Below, piece after piece: positions 28,435 to 38,010 of a stretch of 64,000 nt of DNA (its first letter is position 1; each line of letters begins with the position of its first letter). Source of the DNA: a bacterium. GTDB lineage: Bacteria; Bacillota; Bacilli; Lactobacillales; Streptococcaceae. Below the pieces are notes generated by a model. The model ran no database searches, had not been told where the DNA came from, and saw only the letters and a list, made by a program, of their open reading frames with translations. Where the stretch lies: positions 1 to 64,000 of the forward strand of contig CAJNCF010000001.1 of the NCBI GenBank assembly GCA_905221195.1. Direction: 5' to 3'. The position numbers were made by a program, and so were the translations under genes.

Positions 28435-29066
28435 CACTCAACTATATGGAAATTTTAATCAAACTAGCCTTGGGTCTCTTTTCGCTTGTTTTTGTTATCA
28501 ATGTGACAGGAAAGGGGAACCTGGCACCTAACTCTGCGACAGACCAAATTCAGAACTATGTTCTTGGTGGTATCATCGGTGGGGTGATTTACAATAGTTC
28601 AATCAGCATTCTCCAGTACGCAGTGATTTTGATGATGTGGACGATTTTGGTCTTGACCCTCAAGTGGCTCAATAACAATGTTCGTTTTGTGAAACGCTTG
28701 ATTGATGGGAAACCAACTCTTCTTATCAAAAATGGGAAGATTGATCCAGAAGCCTGTCGTTCAGTTGGTTTGTCTGCATCGGATGTAGCCCTCAAACTTC
28801 GTAGTCAAGGGATTTTCCAGATGAAACAAGTCAAACGAGCTGTGCAGGAGCAAAATGGCCAACTCATCGTGGTCCAAATGGGAGATGAAAATCCTAAGTA
28901 TCCAGTTGTGACTGACGGTGTGATCCAAGTGGACGTCTTGGAATCGATTGGTCTTAGCGAAGAATGGCTGCTTGATAACCTCAGCAAGCAAGGGCATGAC
29001 AATGTGGCCAATATCTTTATCGCTGAGTATGACAAGGGTGTCGTCTCAGTCGTAACTTATGAATAA
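28431..29066 (+). CDS. DUF421 (YetF-like) membrane protein
   Basis: 211 residues with three N-terminal membrane helices and a cytoplasmic domain containing the YetF/DUF421 motif KPTLLIKNGKID and the following LRSQGI segment. Some Bacillus relatives associate with spore germination or stress, but the biochemical role is not established. Translationally coupled to the DUF3290 gene. Confidence 0.82.
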   Translation: MTLNYMEILIKLALGLFSLVFVINVTGKGNLAPNSATDQIQNYVLGGIIGGVIYNSSISILQYAVILMMWTILVLTLKWLNNNVRFVKRLIDGKPTLLIKNGKIDPEACRSVGLSASDVALKLRSQGIFQMKQVKRAVQEQNGQLIVVQMGDENPKYPVVTDGVIQVDVLESIGLSEEWLLDNLSKQGHDNVANIFIAEYDKGVVSVVTYE

Positions 29067-29084
29067 GAAAAACCTGGGGTCTTG

Positions 29085-29232
29085 TACTCTTCGAAAATCT
29101 CTTCAAACCGCGTCAATGTCGCCTTGCCGTATGTATGGTTACTGACTTCGTCAGTTCTATCTACAACCTCAAAGCAGTGCTTTGAGCAACCTGCGGCTAG
29201 TTTCCTAGTTTGCTTTTTGATTTTCATTGAGT
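29085..29232 (+). repeat. BOX element (A-B-C)
   Basis: boxA from TACTCTTCGAAAATCTC with the BOX primer core GTCGCCTTGCCGTA, one boxB with CTCAAAGCAGTGCTTTGAG hairpin, and boxC with CCTGCGGCTAGTTTCCTAGT ending TTTTCATTGAGT. It separates DUF421 from the ABC exporter genes. BOX elements are typical of S. pneumoniae and close relatives. Confidence 0.92.
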
Positions 29233-29272
29233 CTTGGCCTCAGGTTTCCATTTGCAATCAGAAAGGGATTTT

Positions 29273-31018
29273 ATGTCCATTATTCAAAAACTTTGGTGGT
29301 TTTTCAAGTTAGAAAAACGCCGTTATCTAGTCGGGATCGTGGCCTTGGTCTTGGTTTCTGTCCTCAATCTCATTCCTCCCATGGTCATGGGGCGGGTCAT
29401 TGATGCTATTACATCGGGGCAATTAACCCAGCAGGCCCTCCTTCTTGACCTATTTTATTTGCTCCTTGCGGCCTTTGGAATGTACTATCTGCGCTATGTT
29501 TGGCGTATGTATATTCTAGGGACTTCCTACCGTCTGGGACAGATTATGCGGTCTCGCTTGTTTGAGCATTTCACAAAAATGTCTCCAGCCTTTTATCAGG
29601 CCTATCGTACAGGGGACCTGATGGCACACGCAACCAATGATATCAATGCCCTAACGCGTCTGGCAGGGGGTGGTGTCATGTCTGCGGTGGATGCCTCTAT
29701 CACGGCGCTGGTGACTTTGTTGACCATGCTTTTTAGCATTTCTTGGCAGATGACCTTGGTTGCCATTCTTCCCCTGCCTTTCATGGCTTATGCGACTAGT
29801 CGTCTAGGGAGAAAGACCCACAAGGCTTTTGGCGAATCGCAGGCCGCTTTCTCTGAACTCAATAACAAGGTACAGGAGTCTGTATCAGGTATCAAAGTAA
29901 CCAAGTCTTTCGGTTATCAGGCGGACGAGTTGAAGTCCTTTCAGGCAGTCAATGAATTGACTTTTCAAAAGAACCTCCAAACCATGAAATACGATAGTCT
30001 CTTTGACCCTATGGTTCTCTTATTTGTTGGTTCTTCCTATGTTTTAACCCTCTTGGTCGGTTCCTTGATGGTTCAGAAAGGGCAAATCACGGTTGGAAAT
30101 CTGGTCACCTTTATCAGCTACTTGGATATGCTAGTTTGGCCTCTTATGGCCATCGGCTTCCTCTTTAATATTACTCAGCGAGGCAAGGTTTCTTACCAGC
30201 GGATTGAGGAACTTTTGTCTCAGGAATCACCTGTACAAGACCCTGAGATTCCTTTAGATGGCATTGAAAACGGGCGCTTAGAGTATGCTGTTGAAAGATT
30301 TGCTTTTGAAAATGAGGAAACACTGACGGATATTCACTTTAGTTTGGAAAAAGGGCAAACACTGGGCTTGGTCGGGCAGACAGGTTCTGGAAAAACGTCC
30401 CTGATCAAGCTCCTCTTACGTGAGTACGATGTGAATAAGGGTGCCATTTACCTAAACGATCACGATATTCGGGACTATTGTCTGACAGACCTTCGTAGTC
30501 TTATGGGATATGCTCCTCAGGACCAGTTTCTCTTTGCGACTTCGATTTTAGACAATATCCGCTTTGGCAATCCTGATTTACCACTTTCAGCGGTCGAGGA
30601 AGCGACTAAGCTAGCCCAAGCTTACCAAGACATTGTAGCCATGCCTCAGGGATTTGATACGCTGATTGGCGAAAAAGGGGTTAGTCTCTCAGGTGGTCAA
30701 AAGCAGCGTCTGGCCATGAGTAGGGCGATGATTTTAGATCCTGATATCTTGATTTTGGATGATTCTTTGTCGGCCGTGGATGCCAAGACGGAGTATGCGA
30801 TTATTGACAATCTAAAGGAAACGCGTAAGGACAAGACAACCATTATTACGGCTCATCGCCTCAGTGCAGTTGTCCATGCAGATTTGATTTTAGTCCTGCA
30901 AAATGGTCAAATCATCGAACGAGGCAGGCACGAAGACCTGCTAGCTTTGGATGGCTGGTATGCCCAAACCTACCAGTCTCAGCAGTTGGAAATGAAGGGA
31001 GAAGAAGATGCAGAATAA
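29273..31018 (+). CDS. Heterodimeric ABC exporter, subunit 1
   Basis: 581 residues: six membrane helices then a nucleotide-binding domain with Walker A GQTGSGKTS, signature LSGGQKQR and Walker B ILILDDS, where the catalytic glutamate is aspartate. This half thus carries the good signature but the weak catalytic site. Start ATG 29273 follows AAAGGGA; an upstream in-frame TTG lies inside BOX-adjacent sequence. Partner of the next gene, overlapping it by 11 nt. Substrate unknown; multidrug or peptide/lipid export are typical of the family. Confidence 0.88.
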   Translation: MSIIQKLWWFFKLEKRRYLVGIVALVLVSVLNLIPPMVMGRVIDAITSGQLTQQALLLDLFYLLLAAFGMYYLRYVWRMYILGTSYRLGQIMRSRLFEHFTKMSPAFYQAYRTGDLMAHATNDINALTRLAGGGVMSAVDASITALVTLLTMLFSISWQMTLVAILPLPFMAYATSRLGRKTHKAFGESQAAFSELNNKVQESVSGIKVTKSFGYQADELKSFQAVNELTFQKNLQTMKYDSLFDPMVLLFVGSSYVLTLLVGSLMVQKGQITVGNLVTFISYLDMLVWPLMAIGFLFNITQRGKVSYQRIEELLSQESPVQDPEIPLDGIENGRLEYAVERFAFENEETLTDIHFSLEKGQTLGLVGQTGSGKTSLIKLLLREYDVNKGAIYLNDHDIRDYCLTDLRSLMGYAPQDQFLFATSILDNIRFGNPDLPLSAVEEATKLAQAYQDIVAMPQGFDTLIGEKGVSLSGGQKQRLAMSRAMILDPDILILDDSLSAVDAKTEYAIIDNLKETRKDKTTIITAHRLSAVVHADLILVLQNGQIIERGRHEDLLALDGWYAQTYQSQQLEMKGEEDAE

Positions 31019-32750
31019 ACAAGAACAATGGACTGTATTGAAGCGCTTGATGTCTTATCTCAAACCTTATGGACTCCTGACCTTTTTGGCACTCAGTTTT
31101 CTACTAGCGACGACGGTTATCAAAAGTGTCATTCCCCTTGTGGCTTCTCACTTTATCGACCAGTATCTCAGCAATCTCAACCAACTCGCTTTGACCGTTT
31201 TGCTGGCCTACTATGGTCTCTATATATTGCAAACTCTGGTTCAGTATGTCGGAAATCTTCTCTTTGCACGGGTGTCCTACAGTATTGTCAGAGATATTCG
31301 TCGGGATGCCTTTGCTAATATGGAAAAACTAGGCATGTCTTATTTTGACAAGACGCCAGCAGGTTCTATCGTCTCTCGTTTGACAAATGATACCGAGACT
31401 ATCAGTGATATGTTTTCGGGGATTTTATCCAGCTTTATCTCAGCAGTTTTTATCTTTCTGACAACCCTTTATACCATGTTGGTTTTGGATTTTCGTTTGA
31501 CTGCTTTAGTCTTGCTCTTTCTCCCCTTGATTTTCCTTTTGGTCAATCTCTATCGGAAAAAATCAGTGAAAATCATTGAGAAAACCAGAAGTCTCTTGTC
31601 AGATATCAATAGCAAGCTAGCAGAAAGTATCGAGGGAATCAGAATAATCCAGGCCTTTAATCAAGAGAATCGCCTACAGTCAGAGTTTGATGAAATCAAC
31701 CAAGAACACTTGGTCTATGCCAACCGTTCTGTAGCCTTGGATGCCCTCTTTTTGAGACCTGCCATGAGTTTGCTGAAACTTCTAGGATATGCAGTTTTAA
31801 TGGCCTACTTTGGCTACCGTGGGCTTTATTTGGGAATAACAGCAGGAACCATGTATGCCTTTATCCAGTACATCAATCGTCTCTTTGACCCTTTAATTGA
31901 GGTGACGCAAAACTTTTCAACCCTGCAAACGTCTATGGTTTCTGCAGGCCGTGTCTTTGCTCTGATTGACGAGAGGGCCTATGAGCCTCTTCAAGAAAAT
32001 GGCCAGGACGAGATCAAAGAAGGCAATATCCGTTTTGAACATGTGTGTTTCTCGTATGATGGCAAGCACCAGATTCTGGATGATATTTCCTTTTCGGTTA
32101 AGAAGGGTGAAACCATAGCTTTTGTAGGGCATACAGGTTCTGGGAAATCGTCTATTATCAATGTCCTCATGCGCTTTTATGAATTTCAGTCAGGGCGAGT
32201 TCTCTTGGATGATGTGGATATCAGGAACTACAGTCAGGAAGAGTTGAGAAAAAACATCGGTCTGGTCTTGCAGGATCCCTTCCTCTATCATGGGACTATT
32301 AAGTCCAATATTGCCATGTACCAAGATATCAGTGATGAGCAGGTCCAGGCTACAGCTAGCTTCGTGGATGCAGATTCCTTTATTCAAGAACTTCCTCAGG
32401 GTTATGATTCCCCTGTTTCCGAGCGTGGTTCGAGTTTTTCAACTGGTCAGCGCCAGCTTCTAGCCTTTGCTAGAACAGTCGCCAGTCAGCCTAAAATCCT
32501 GATTTTGGATGAAGCGACAGCCAATATTGACTCTGAAACAGAAAGTTTGGTTCAAGCTTCTCTGGCTAAGATGAGACAGGGACGGACAACCATTGCCATC
32601 GCTCACCGTCTTTCTACTATCCAAGACGCCAACTGTATTTATGTTTTGGATAAGGGGCGCATTATCGAGAGCGGAACCCATGATGAACTCTTGGCTCTAG
32701 GAGAAACCTATCACAAGATGTATAGTTTGCAGGCAGGGGCCATGGCCTAA
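31008..32750 (+). CDS. Heterodimeric ABC exporter, subunit 2
   Basis: 580 residues with six membrane helices and an ATPase domain: Walker A GHTGSGKSS, Walker B ILILDEA with the catalytic glutamate, and a non-canonical signature (FSTGQRQL instead of LSGGQ). Together with subunit 1 this gives one consensus and one degenerate ATP site, the pattern of BmrCD/LmrCD-type exporters. Coupled to subunit 1 by overlapping reading frames. Confidence 0.88.
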   Translation: MQNKQEQWTVLKRLMSYLKPYGLLTFLALSFLLATTVIKSVIPLVASHFIDQYLSNLNQLALTVLLAYYGLYILQTLVQYVGNLLFARVSYSIVRDIRRDAFANMEKLGMSYFDKTPAGSIVSRLTNDTETISDMFSGILSSFISAVFIFLTTLYTMLVLDFRLTALVLLFLPLIFLLVNLYRKKSVKIIEKTRSLLSDINSKLAESIEGIRIIQAFNQENRLQSEFDEINQEHLVYANRSVALDALFLRPAMSLLKLLGYAVLMAYFGYRGLYLGITAGTMYAFIQYINRLFDPLIEVTQNFSTLQTSMVSAGRVFALIDERAYEPLQENGQDEIKEGNIRFEHVCFSYDGKHQILDDISFSVKKGETIAFVGHTGSGKSSIINVLMRFYEFQSGRVLLDDVDIRNYSQEELRKNIGLVLQDPFLYHGTIKSNIAMYQDISDEQVQATASFVDADSFIQELPQGYDSPVSERGSSFSTGQRQLLAFARTVASQPKILILDEATANIDSETESLVQASLAKMRQGRTTIAIAHRLSTIQDANCIYVLDKGRIIESGTHDELLALGETYHKMYSLQAGAMA

Positions 32751-32756
32751 TATTCG

Positions 32757-32774
32757 TTGATTTTCATTGAGCAT
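32757..32774 (+). repeat. BOX boxC end fragment
   Basis: TTGATTTTCATTGAGCAT matches only the last 18 nt of boxC; probably a leftover of an excised or decayed BOX element directly after the ABC exporter operon. Confidence 0.45.
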
Positions 32775-32880
32775 AAGAAGGAAATCCTTCAAATTACAGA
32801 TTTCTTTCACCGCCTTTTCCATTTTGTGGTATAATGAAAAATGTTGACAAATAGTATAATAAAAACAAAGGAGAAACAGC

Positions 32881-33573
32881 ATGCTGAAATGGGAAGACTT
32901 GCCCGTGGAAATGAAATCAAGCGAGGTTGAGTCTTACTACCAGCTTGTCTCTAAAAGGAAGGGTTCGCTGATTTTCAAGCGTTGCTTGGACTGGGTTCTG
33001 GCCTTGGTCTTGCTAATTTTGACTTCCCCAGTCTTTCTCATCTTGAGCATTTGGATCAAGTTGGATAGCAAGGGGCCTGTTATTTACAAGCAAGAGCGCG
33101 TGACCCAGTACAACCGTCGGTTCAAGATTTGGAAGTTTCGTACTATGGTGACGGATGCGGATAAAAAAGGCAGTTTGGTGACTTCTGCTAACGATAGCCG
33201 CATTACCAAGGTTGGAAATTTCATCCGTCGTGTGCGTTTGGACGAACTGCCTCAGCTGGTCAATGTCCTTAAAGGTGAGATGTCCTTTGTAGGGACGCGT
33301 CCTGAAGTGCCACGTTACACAGAGCAGTACAGCCCTGAAATGATGGCGACCTTGCTTTTACCAGCAGGGATTACCTCTCTAGCCAGCATCAACTACAAGG
33401 ATGAGGACACCATCATCAGTCAAATGACGGAGAAAGGTCTGTCAGTTGACCAAGCCTATGTAGAGCATGTTCTTCCTGAAAAGATGCGCTATAACCTCAC
33501 TTATCTCCGAGAGTTTAGTTTCTTTGGGGACATCAAAATCATGTTTCAAACCGTGTTTGAAGTACTAAAATAA
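32881..33573 (+). CDS. Undecaprenyl-phosphate sugar phosphotransferase (WecB/CpsE-like, short form)
   Basis: 230-residue bacterial sugar transferase (PF02397 type): one N-terminal hydrophobic segment (LDWVLALVLLILTSPVF), then the KQERVTQYNRRFKIWKFRTM motif, the RRVRLDELPQLVNVLKGEMS core and GTRPEVPRY. It would load the first sugar phosphate on undecaprenyl phosphate to start a surface glycan. Followed by a DegT aminotransferase gene; together they could supply an amino-sugar initiated glycan, although glycosyltransferases are not nearby. Confidence 0.87.
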   Translation: MLKWEDLPVEMKSSEVESYYQLVSKRKGSLIFKRCLDWVLALVLLILTSPVFLILSIWIKLDSKGPVIYKQERVTQYNRRFKIWKFRTMVTDADKKGSLVTSANDSRITKVGNFIRRVRLDELPQLVNVLKGEMSFVGTRPEVPRYTEQYSPEMMATLLLPAGITSLASINYKDEDTIISQMTEKGLSVDQAYVEHVLPEKMRYNLTYLREFSFFGDIKIMFQTVFEVLK

Positions 33574-33615
33574 AGTAGTCATGAGAAAATGAGTACAGAT
33601 AAAAGGAGCAAATCA

Positions 33616-34845
33616 ATGCCAAATTACAATATTCCATTTTCACCACCCGATATTACGGAAGCAGAAATTGCTGAAGTAGCGGATACCCTGCGTTCTGGTT
33701 GGATTACAACAGGTCCTAAGACAAAAGAACTGGAGCGCCGCTTGTCCCAATACACACAGACGCCCAAGACTGTCTGTCTTAACTCTGCGACTGCCGCTCT
33801 TGAGTTGATTTTACGCGTTTTGGAAGTGGGACCTGGTGATGAAGTCATTGTTCCAGCCATGACCTATACAGCTTCATGTAGTGTTATCACTCACGTAGGA
33901 GCAACACCTGTCATGGTAGATATCCAAGCAGATACTTTTGAGATGGACTATGACCTACTGGAGCAAGTCATTACTGAAAAGACTAAGGTGATTATTCCTG
34001 TTGAGCTTGCAGGGATTGTTTGCGACTATAATCGTTTGCTCCAAGTCGTGGAGAAAAAACGTGACCTCTTTACTGCTGCAAGCAAGTGGCAAAAAGCCTT
34101 TAACCGTATTGTGATTGTCTCTGATAGTGCCCATGCTTTGGGATCAACTTATAAAGGGAAACCAGCTGGTTCTATCGCTGACTTTACTTCCTTCTCATTC
34201 CACGCCGTTAAAAACTTTACAACTGCGGAGGGTGGAAGTGCGACTTGGAAGGCCAATCCAGCGATTGATGACGAAGAGATGTACAAGGAATTCCAAATCC
34301 TTTCCCTTCATGGTCAAACTAAGGATGCCCTTGCTAAGATGCAATTGGGTTCATGGGAGTACGATATCGTCACACCAGCCTACAAGTGCAATATGACTGA
34401 TATCATGGCGTCACTTGGTTTGGTACAATTGAACCGTTATCCTGGTTTACTAGAACGTCGTAAGGACATTGTGGACCGCTATGATCGTGGTTTTGTAGGT
34501 TCTCGCATTCGTCCATTGGCACACAAGACTGATAGTGTCGAATCTTCACGCCATCTCTACATCACCCATGTAGAAGGAGCAAGCTTAGAAGAACGCAATC
34601 TCATCATCCAAGAATTGGCTAAAGCAGGAATTGCAAGTAACGTACACTACAAACCGCTTCCTCTCTTGACAGCCTATAAGAACCTTGGCTTTGATATGGC
34701 AGATTATCCTAAGGCTTATGCCTTCTTTGAAAATGAAATTACCCTCCCTCTTCATACTAAACTAAGCGATGAAGAAGTAGACTATATCATTGAGACTTTC
34801 AAAACAGTTTCTGAAAAAGTGATAACTTTATCAAAAAAATCGTAA
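33616..34845 (+). CDS. DegT/DnrJ/EryC1 PLP-dependent sugar aminotransferase
   Basis: 409 residues of the sugar aminotransferase family: N-terminal FSPPDITEAEIAEV and RSGWITTGPKTKELE motifs, then SDSAHALGS and FHAVKNFTTAEGG, containing the PLP lysine (FSFHAVKN). It would transaminate a keto-sugar nucleotide. Start ATG 33616 is chosen for the RBS AAAAGGAG; an upstream ATG at 33589 would place that RBS inside the gene. Likely cotranscribed with the sugar transferase. Confidence 0.87.
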   Translation: MPNYNIPFSPPDITEAEIAEVADTLRSGWITTGPKTKELERRLSQYTQTPKTVCLNSATAALELILRVLEVGPGDEVIVPAMTYTASCSVITHVGATPVMVDIQADTFEMDYDLLEQVITEKTKVIIPVELAGIVCDYNRLLQVVEKKRDLFTAASKWQKAFNRIVIVSDSAHALGSTYKGKPAGSIADFTSFSFHAVKNFTTAEGGSATWKANPAIDDEEMYKEFQILSLHGQTKDALAKMQLGSWEYDIVTPAYKCNMTDIMASLGLVQLNRYPGLLERRKDIVDRYDRGFVGSRIRPLAHKTDSVESSRHLYITHVEGASLEERNLIIQELAKAGIASNVHYKPLPLLTAYKNLGFDMADYPKAYAFFENEITLPLHTKLSDEEVDYIIETFKTVSEKVITLSKKS

Positions 34846-34852
34846 AAAAGTC

Positions 34853-35140
34853 TTGACAAAGAAAAAACAAAGTATTAAAATAAGTTCAACAAATCAGAAA
34901 AGTAACTATTTTTGATCTTCAGGGAGCCTGTGGTGATTGTGAACAGGTGGTTGGGAGTAGTGAAAGTGGGCTGATTTTAAAAATGAATTTGAAACAATGA
35001 AAATTCGGTGCGCACACCTTACAGTGCAACTTGTTGTTAGACAAGGTAGAGATGTAAAGGGGAATAGTTCCTTTATAATTGAGGTGGCACCGCGTTACTA
35101 ACGCCCTCACACAGAATCCAATCTGTGTGTGGGCTTTTTT
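34853..35140 (+). promoter_or_regulatory. Promoter and tryptophan T-box leader 1 (upstream of the extra trpB)
   Basis: TTGACA (34853-34858), 17-nt spacer, TAAAAT (34876-34881), then a long structured leader with the T-box GAGGTGGCACCGCG (35081-35094) and a strong terminator (GCCCTCACACAGA ... TCTGTGTGTGGGC and T run, ending 35140). A TGG triplet at 34967-34969 is the likely specifier, i.e. tRNA-Trp. Uncharged tRNA-Trp should favour antitermination. The antiterminator pairing is inferred from the conserved T-box. Confidence 0.88.
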
Positions 35141-35176
35141 CATATCTTGAAATCAATACTGAAAGAGGAAAATTTT

Positions 35177-36355
35177 ATGACAACTAAAGGTTATTTTGGA
35201 CAATTTGGTGGTAGTTTTGTACCGGAGCCGATTCAGGCTTTGTTGGATGAGTTAGAAGTGACTTTTGACAAGTACAAGGATGATCCAGAGTTTTTGGCAG
35301 AGTTTCGCCATTACTTAAAAGACTATTCAGGTCGCGAAACACCGCTTTATTTTGCAGAAAGTCTGACAGACCACCTGGGTGGAGCTAAGATTTATCTCAA
35401 GCGCGAAGACCTTAACCACCTGGGTTCTCACAAGCTCAACAACGTTTTAGGACAAATTCTTCTTGCCAAACGTATGGGCAAAAAACGAGTGATTGCGGAA
35501 ACAGGAGCTGGTCAACACGGTGTTGCGACAGCAGCGGCTGCAGCTAAGTTTGGTATGGCCTGTGATGTCTATATGGGGGCAGAGGATGTGGAACGTCAAC
35601 GTCTCAATGTCTTCCGAATGGAGATGATGGGAGCAACTGTTCACGCAGTTGAAACTGGAACTCGTACCCTTAAGGATGCAGTTGATGCAGCCTTTGGAGC
35701 ATGGATGAATGACCTTGAAGCCTTCTACGTTTTGGGATCTGCCGTAGGCCCTCATCCTTATCCTACAATTGTTCATGAGTTCCAAAAGATCATCAGTGAA
35801 GAATCTCGTCATCAAATCTTAGAAAAAGAAGGACGATTGCCAGATTACGTCATTGCCTGTGTAGGTGGTGGTTCCAATGCTATTGGTGCTTTTTCACAGT
35901 ATGTGGCTGATGAAGAAGTCAAATTGGTTGGGGTCGAAGCTGCTGGTCATGGACTTGACACAGACAAGCACGCAGCTACTATGACAAAAGGTAGTATCGG
36001 AATTGTTGACGGCATGAAGACCTATGCAGTCTTTAAGGAAGACGGAGAGCTGGCTCCAGTTTACTCTATCTCAGCTGGTTTGGACTATCCAGGGGTTGGC
36101 CCAGAACACGCCTACTTCAAAGATTCAGGTCGCGTGGAATATGTGGCTGCGACGGATGAAGAAGCTGTTCAAGCCCTCCTCCTTCTCAGCAAGACAGAAG
36201 GGATTATCCCAGCGATTGAAAGTTCGCACGCCATCGCAGAAGCGGTTAAACGTGCACCAAAACTAAGTAAAGACGACATTATCATCATCAATGTCTCTGG
36301 TCGTGGAGACAAGGATGTAGCTGCGATTGCAGACTACCTAGAAGCTAAAAAATAA
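35177..36355 (+). CDS. trpB: Second tryptophan synthase beta chain (TrpB paralogue)
   Basis: 392-residue TrpB with the PLP lysine K86 in HLGSHKLNN (the operon TrpB at 40916 has HTGAHKINN), the phosphate-binding loop GGGSNAIG and the GRGDKD C-terminal motif. It has its own T-box leader and no adjacent trpA. Start ATG 35177 lies after the T-box terminator with RBS AAAGAGGAA. It could act as stand-alone beta chain using external indole, or share TrpA. Sequence differs throughout from the operon copy, so it is not a recent duplication. Confidence 0.9.
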   Translation: MTTKGYFGQFGGSFVPEPIQALLDELEVTFDKYKDDPEFLAEFRHYLKDYSGRETPLYFAESLTDHLGGAKIYLKREDLNHLGSHKLNNVLGQILLAKRMGKKRVIAETGAGQHGVATAAAAAKFGMACDVYMGAEDVERQRLNVFRMEMMGATVHAVETGTRTLKDAVDAAFGAWMNDLEAFYVLGSAVGPHPYPTIVHEFQKIISEESRHQILEKEGRLPDYVIACVGGGSNAIGAFSQYVADEEVKLVGVEAAGHGLDTDKHAATMTKGSIGIVDGMKTYAVFKEDGELAPVYSISAGLDYPGVGPEHAYFKDSGRVEYVAATDEEAVQALLLLSKTEGIIPAIESSHAIAEAVKRAPKLSKDDIIIINVSGRGDKDVAAIADYLEAKK

Positions 36356-36361
36356 TAGATG

Positions 36362-36602
36362 GAAAAATTACAGTCTTTTCTCTCACAGAGAGCTTGTGGT
36401 TGCTGGAAACAAGCAGAGAAAGCTGTAAGGTTGGGTCCATCTGAAACAAGAGAAGAAAACATAATTCTCAAGGGAGTGCCCTTTATCGCACGGCCTGTTA
36501 CAGGATGTATCTGAGACAGGAATGAGAGATAGGAGAAATCCTATAATTGAGGTGGCACCGCGAATTTCGTCCTCACGCAAGTTATTTTGCGTGGGGATTT
36601 TT
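36362..36602 (+). promoter_or_regulatory. Tryptophan T-box leader 2 (upstream of trpE)
   Basis: A second leader with stem I start CAGAGAGC, candidate specifier TGG (36432-36434), T-box AGGTGGCACCGCG (36550-36562) and terminator CCTCACGCAA ... TTGCGTGGGG plus T run. No strong separate promoter is obvious between the extra trpB stop and this leader, so transcripts reading through trpB may meet a second antitermination checkpoint. Confidence 0.88.
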
Positions 36603-36648
36603 CATACAGTCGCCACGGACTAGAATTAGAACTGAAAGGGAAATTACA

Positions 36649-38010
36649 ATGGAACGAATCATTCATGGAGATGTCTTATCACCAATCTTGGCTTATATGC
36701 GCCTAAAGGGGCAACACAAGGTTATCTTAGAAAGTATTCCGAGAGACAAGGAAACCGCTCGTTTTTCTATCCTAGCCTATAATCCAGTTTTTGAGATTAA
36801 GTTTGAAAATGGAGTCCTTTATCAAAATGGTCAAGTGATTGATCGGGATCCTTTGGATTTCCTTTATGAAGTGACTCATAAGAGGCAGCACCATTCAGAT
36901 CTACCTTTTGGTGGGGGAGCTATTGGCTTTGTCGGTTACGATATGATTTCTCTTTATGAAGAAATCGGTCAAATCCCTGAGGATACAATTGGAACGCCAG
37001 ACATGCATTTCTTTGTCTATGAGAGCTACATGGTCTTTGATCACAAGAAAGAAAAAATCCATGTCATCGAGGATGCCCTTTACAGTGAGCGTAGTCAAGA
37101 AGACTTGGAAAAAGCCTTGAACCAAGTGCTTGAGGAATTACGCATCCCTGCTCCAAATGAATTTGAAAACTTGGATTTATCACCACTTGACTTCAAACCC
37201 CATATTGCTCCTCAGAAGTTTGAGGAAATGGTGGAAACAGCTCGCGACTTGATTCGTAATGGAGATATGTTCCAATGCGTGCTCAGTCAGCGCTTCTCAG
37301 CAGAGGTTACTGGCAATCCATTTGACTTCTACAGAAATCTTCGCGTGACTAATCCATCCAATTACCTCTATTTCTATGATTTTGGGGATTATCAAATCAT
37401 CGGTGCCAGTCCAGAAAGTTTAGTTTCAGTTAAAAATGGCATCGTGACAACTAATCCGATTGCAGGTACGCGACCAAGAGGAGCTACGGATGAAGAAGAC
37501 AAGGCTTTGGCGACAGACCTGCTTTCGGATGAGAAGGAAACAGCAGAGCATCGAATGTTAGTAGACTTGGGTCGTAATGATATTGGTCGCATCTCTGAAA
37601 CGGCAAGTGTCCAAGTTACTAAGTATATGGAAGTGGAGCTCTTCCGCTATGTCATGCATTTGACCAGTGTGGTCAAGGGGCGTTTGCTTCCAGAACTTAC
37701 TGCTATGGATGCCTTGAAAGCTACACTTCCTGCTGGAACAGTTTCAGGAGCACCAAAGATTCGAGCTATGAGGCGCATCTATGAACTAGAAACGGAAAAA
37801 CGTGGCGTATATGCAGGAGCAATCGGCTACTTGTCTGCTACGGGTGATATGGATTTCGCTATCGCCATCCGAACCATGATTCTCAAAAATCAAACAGCCT
37901 ATGTACAGGCTGGGGCAGGGATTGTCTATGACTCTATCGCCCAAAACGAATACCAAGAAACTATTAACAAGGCAAAATCTATGACTAGAATTGGAGAACT
38001 AAGACCATGA
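36649..38010 (+). CDS. trpE: Anthranilate synthase component I TrpE
   Basis: 453-residue chorismate-utilising enzyme making anthranilate with TrpG-supplied ammonia. Motifs: NPIAGTRPRGATDEED, ETAEHRMLVDLGRND and PAGTVSGAPKIRAM in the catalytic domain. Start ATG 36649 follows AAAGGG after the T-box terminator; a longer frame upstream runs through the leader and is discarded. It overlaps trpG by 4 nt. Feedback-inhibition residues were not assessed. Confidence 0.93.
   Translation: MERIIHGDVLSPILAYMRLKGQHKVILESIPRDKETARFSILAYNPVFEIKFENGVLYQNGQVIDRDPLDFLYEVTHKRQHHSDLPFGGGAIGFVGYDMISLYEEIGQIPEDTIGTPDMHFFVYESYMVFDHKKEKIHVIEDALYSERSQEDLEKALNQVLEELRIPAPNEFENLDLSPLDFKPHIAPQKFEEMVETARDLIRNGDMFQCVLSQRFSAEVTGNPFDFYRNLRVTNPSNYLYFYDFGDYQIIGASPESLVSVKNGIVTTNPIAGTRPRGATDEEDKALATDLLSDEKETAEHRMLVDLGRNDIGRISETASVQVTKYMEVELFRYVMHLTSVVKGRLLPELTAMDALKATLPAGTVSGAPKIRAMRRIYELETEKRGVYAGAIGYLSATGDMDFAIAIRTMILKNQTAYVQAGAGIVYDSIAQNEYQETINKAKSMTRIGELRP

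Noticed and set aside
29085..29312. ORF across the BOX element
   Set aside because: Coding potential arises from repeat sequence; no RBS and no relation to a protein family.
35129..35176. Upstream extension of the extra trpB
   Set aside because: It lies in the T-box terminator; the conserved protein starts at 35177.
36547..36648. Upstream extension of trpE
   Set aside because: It translates the T-box terminator region; ATG 36649 is after the attenuator with an RBS.
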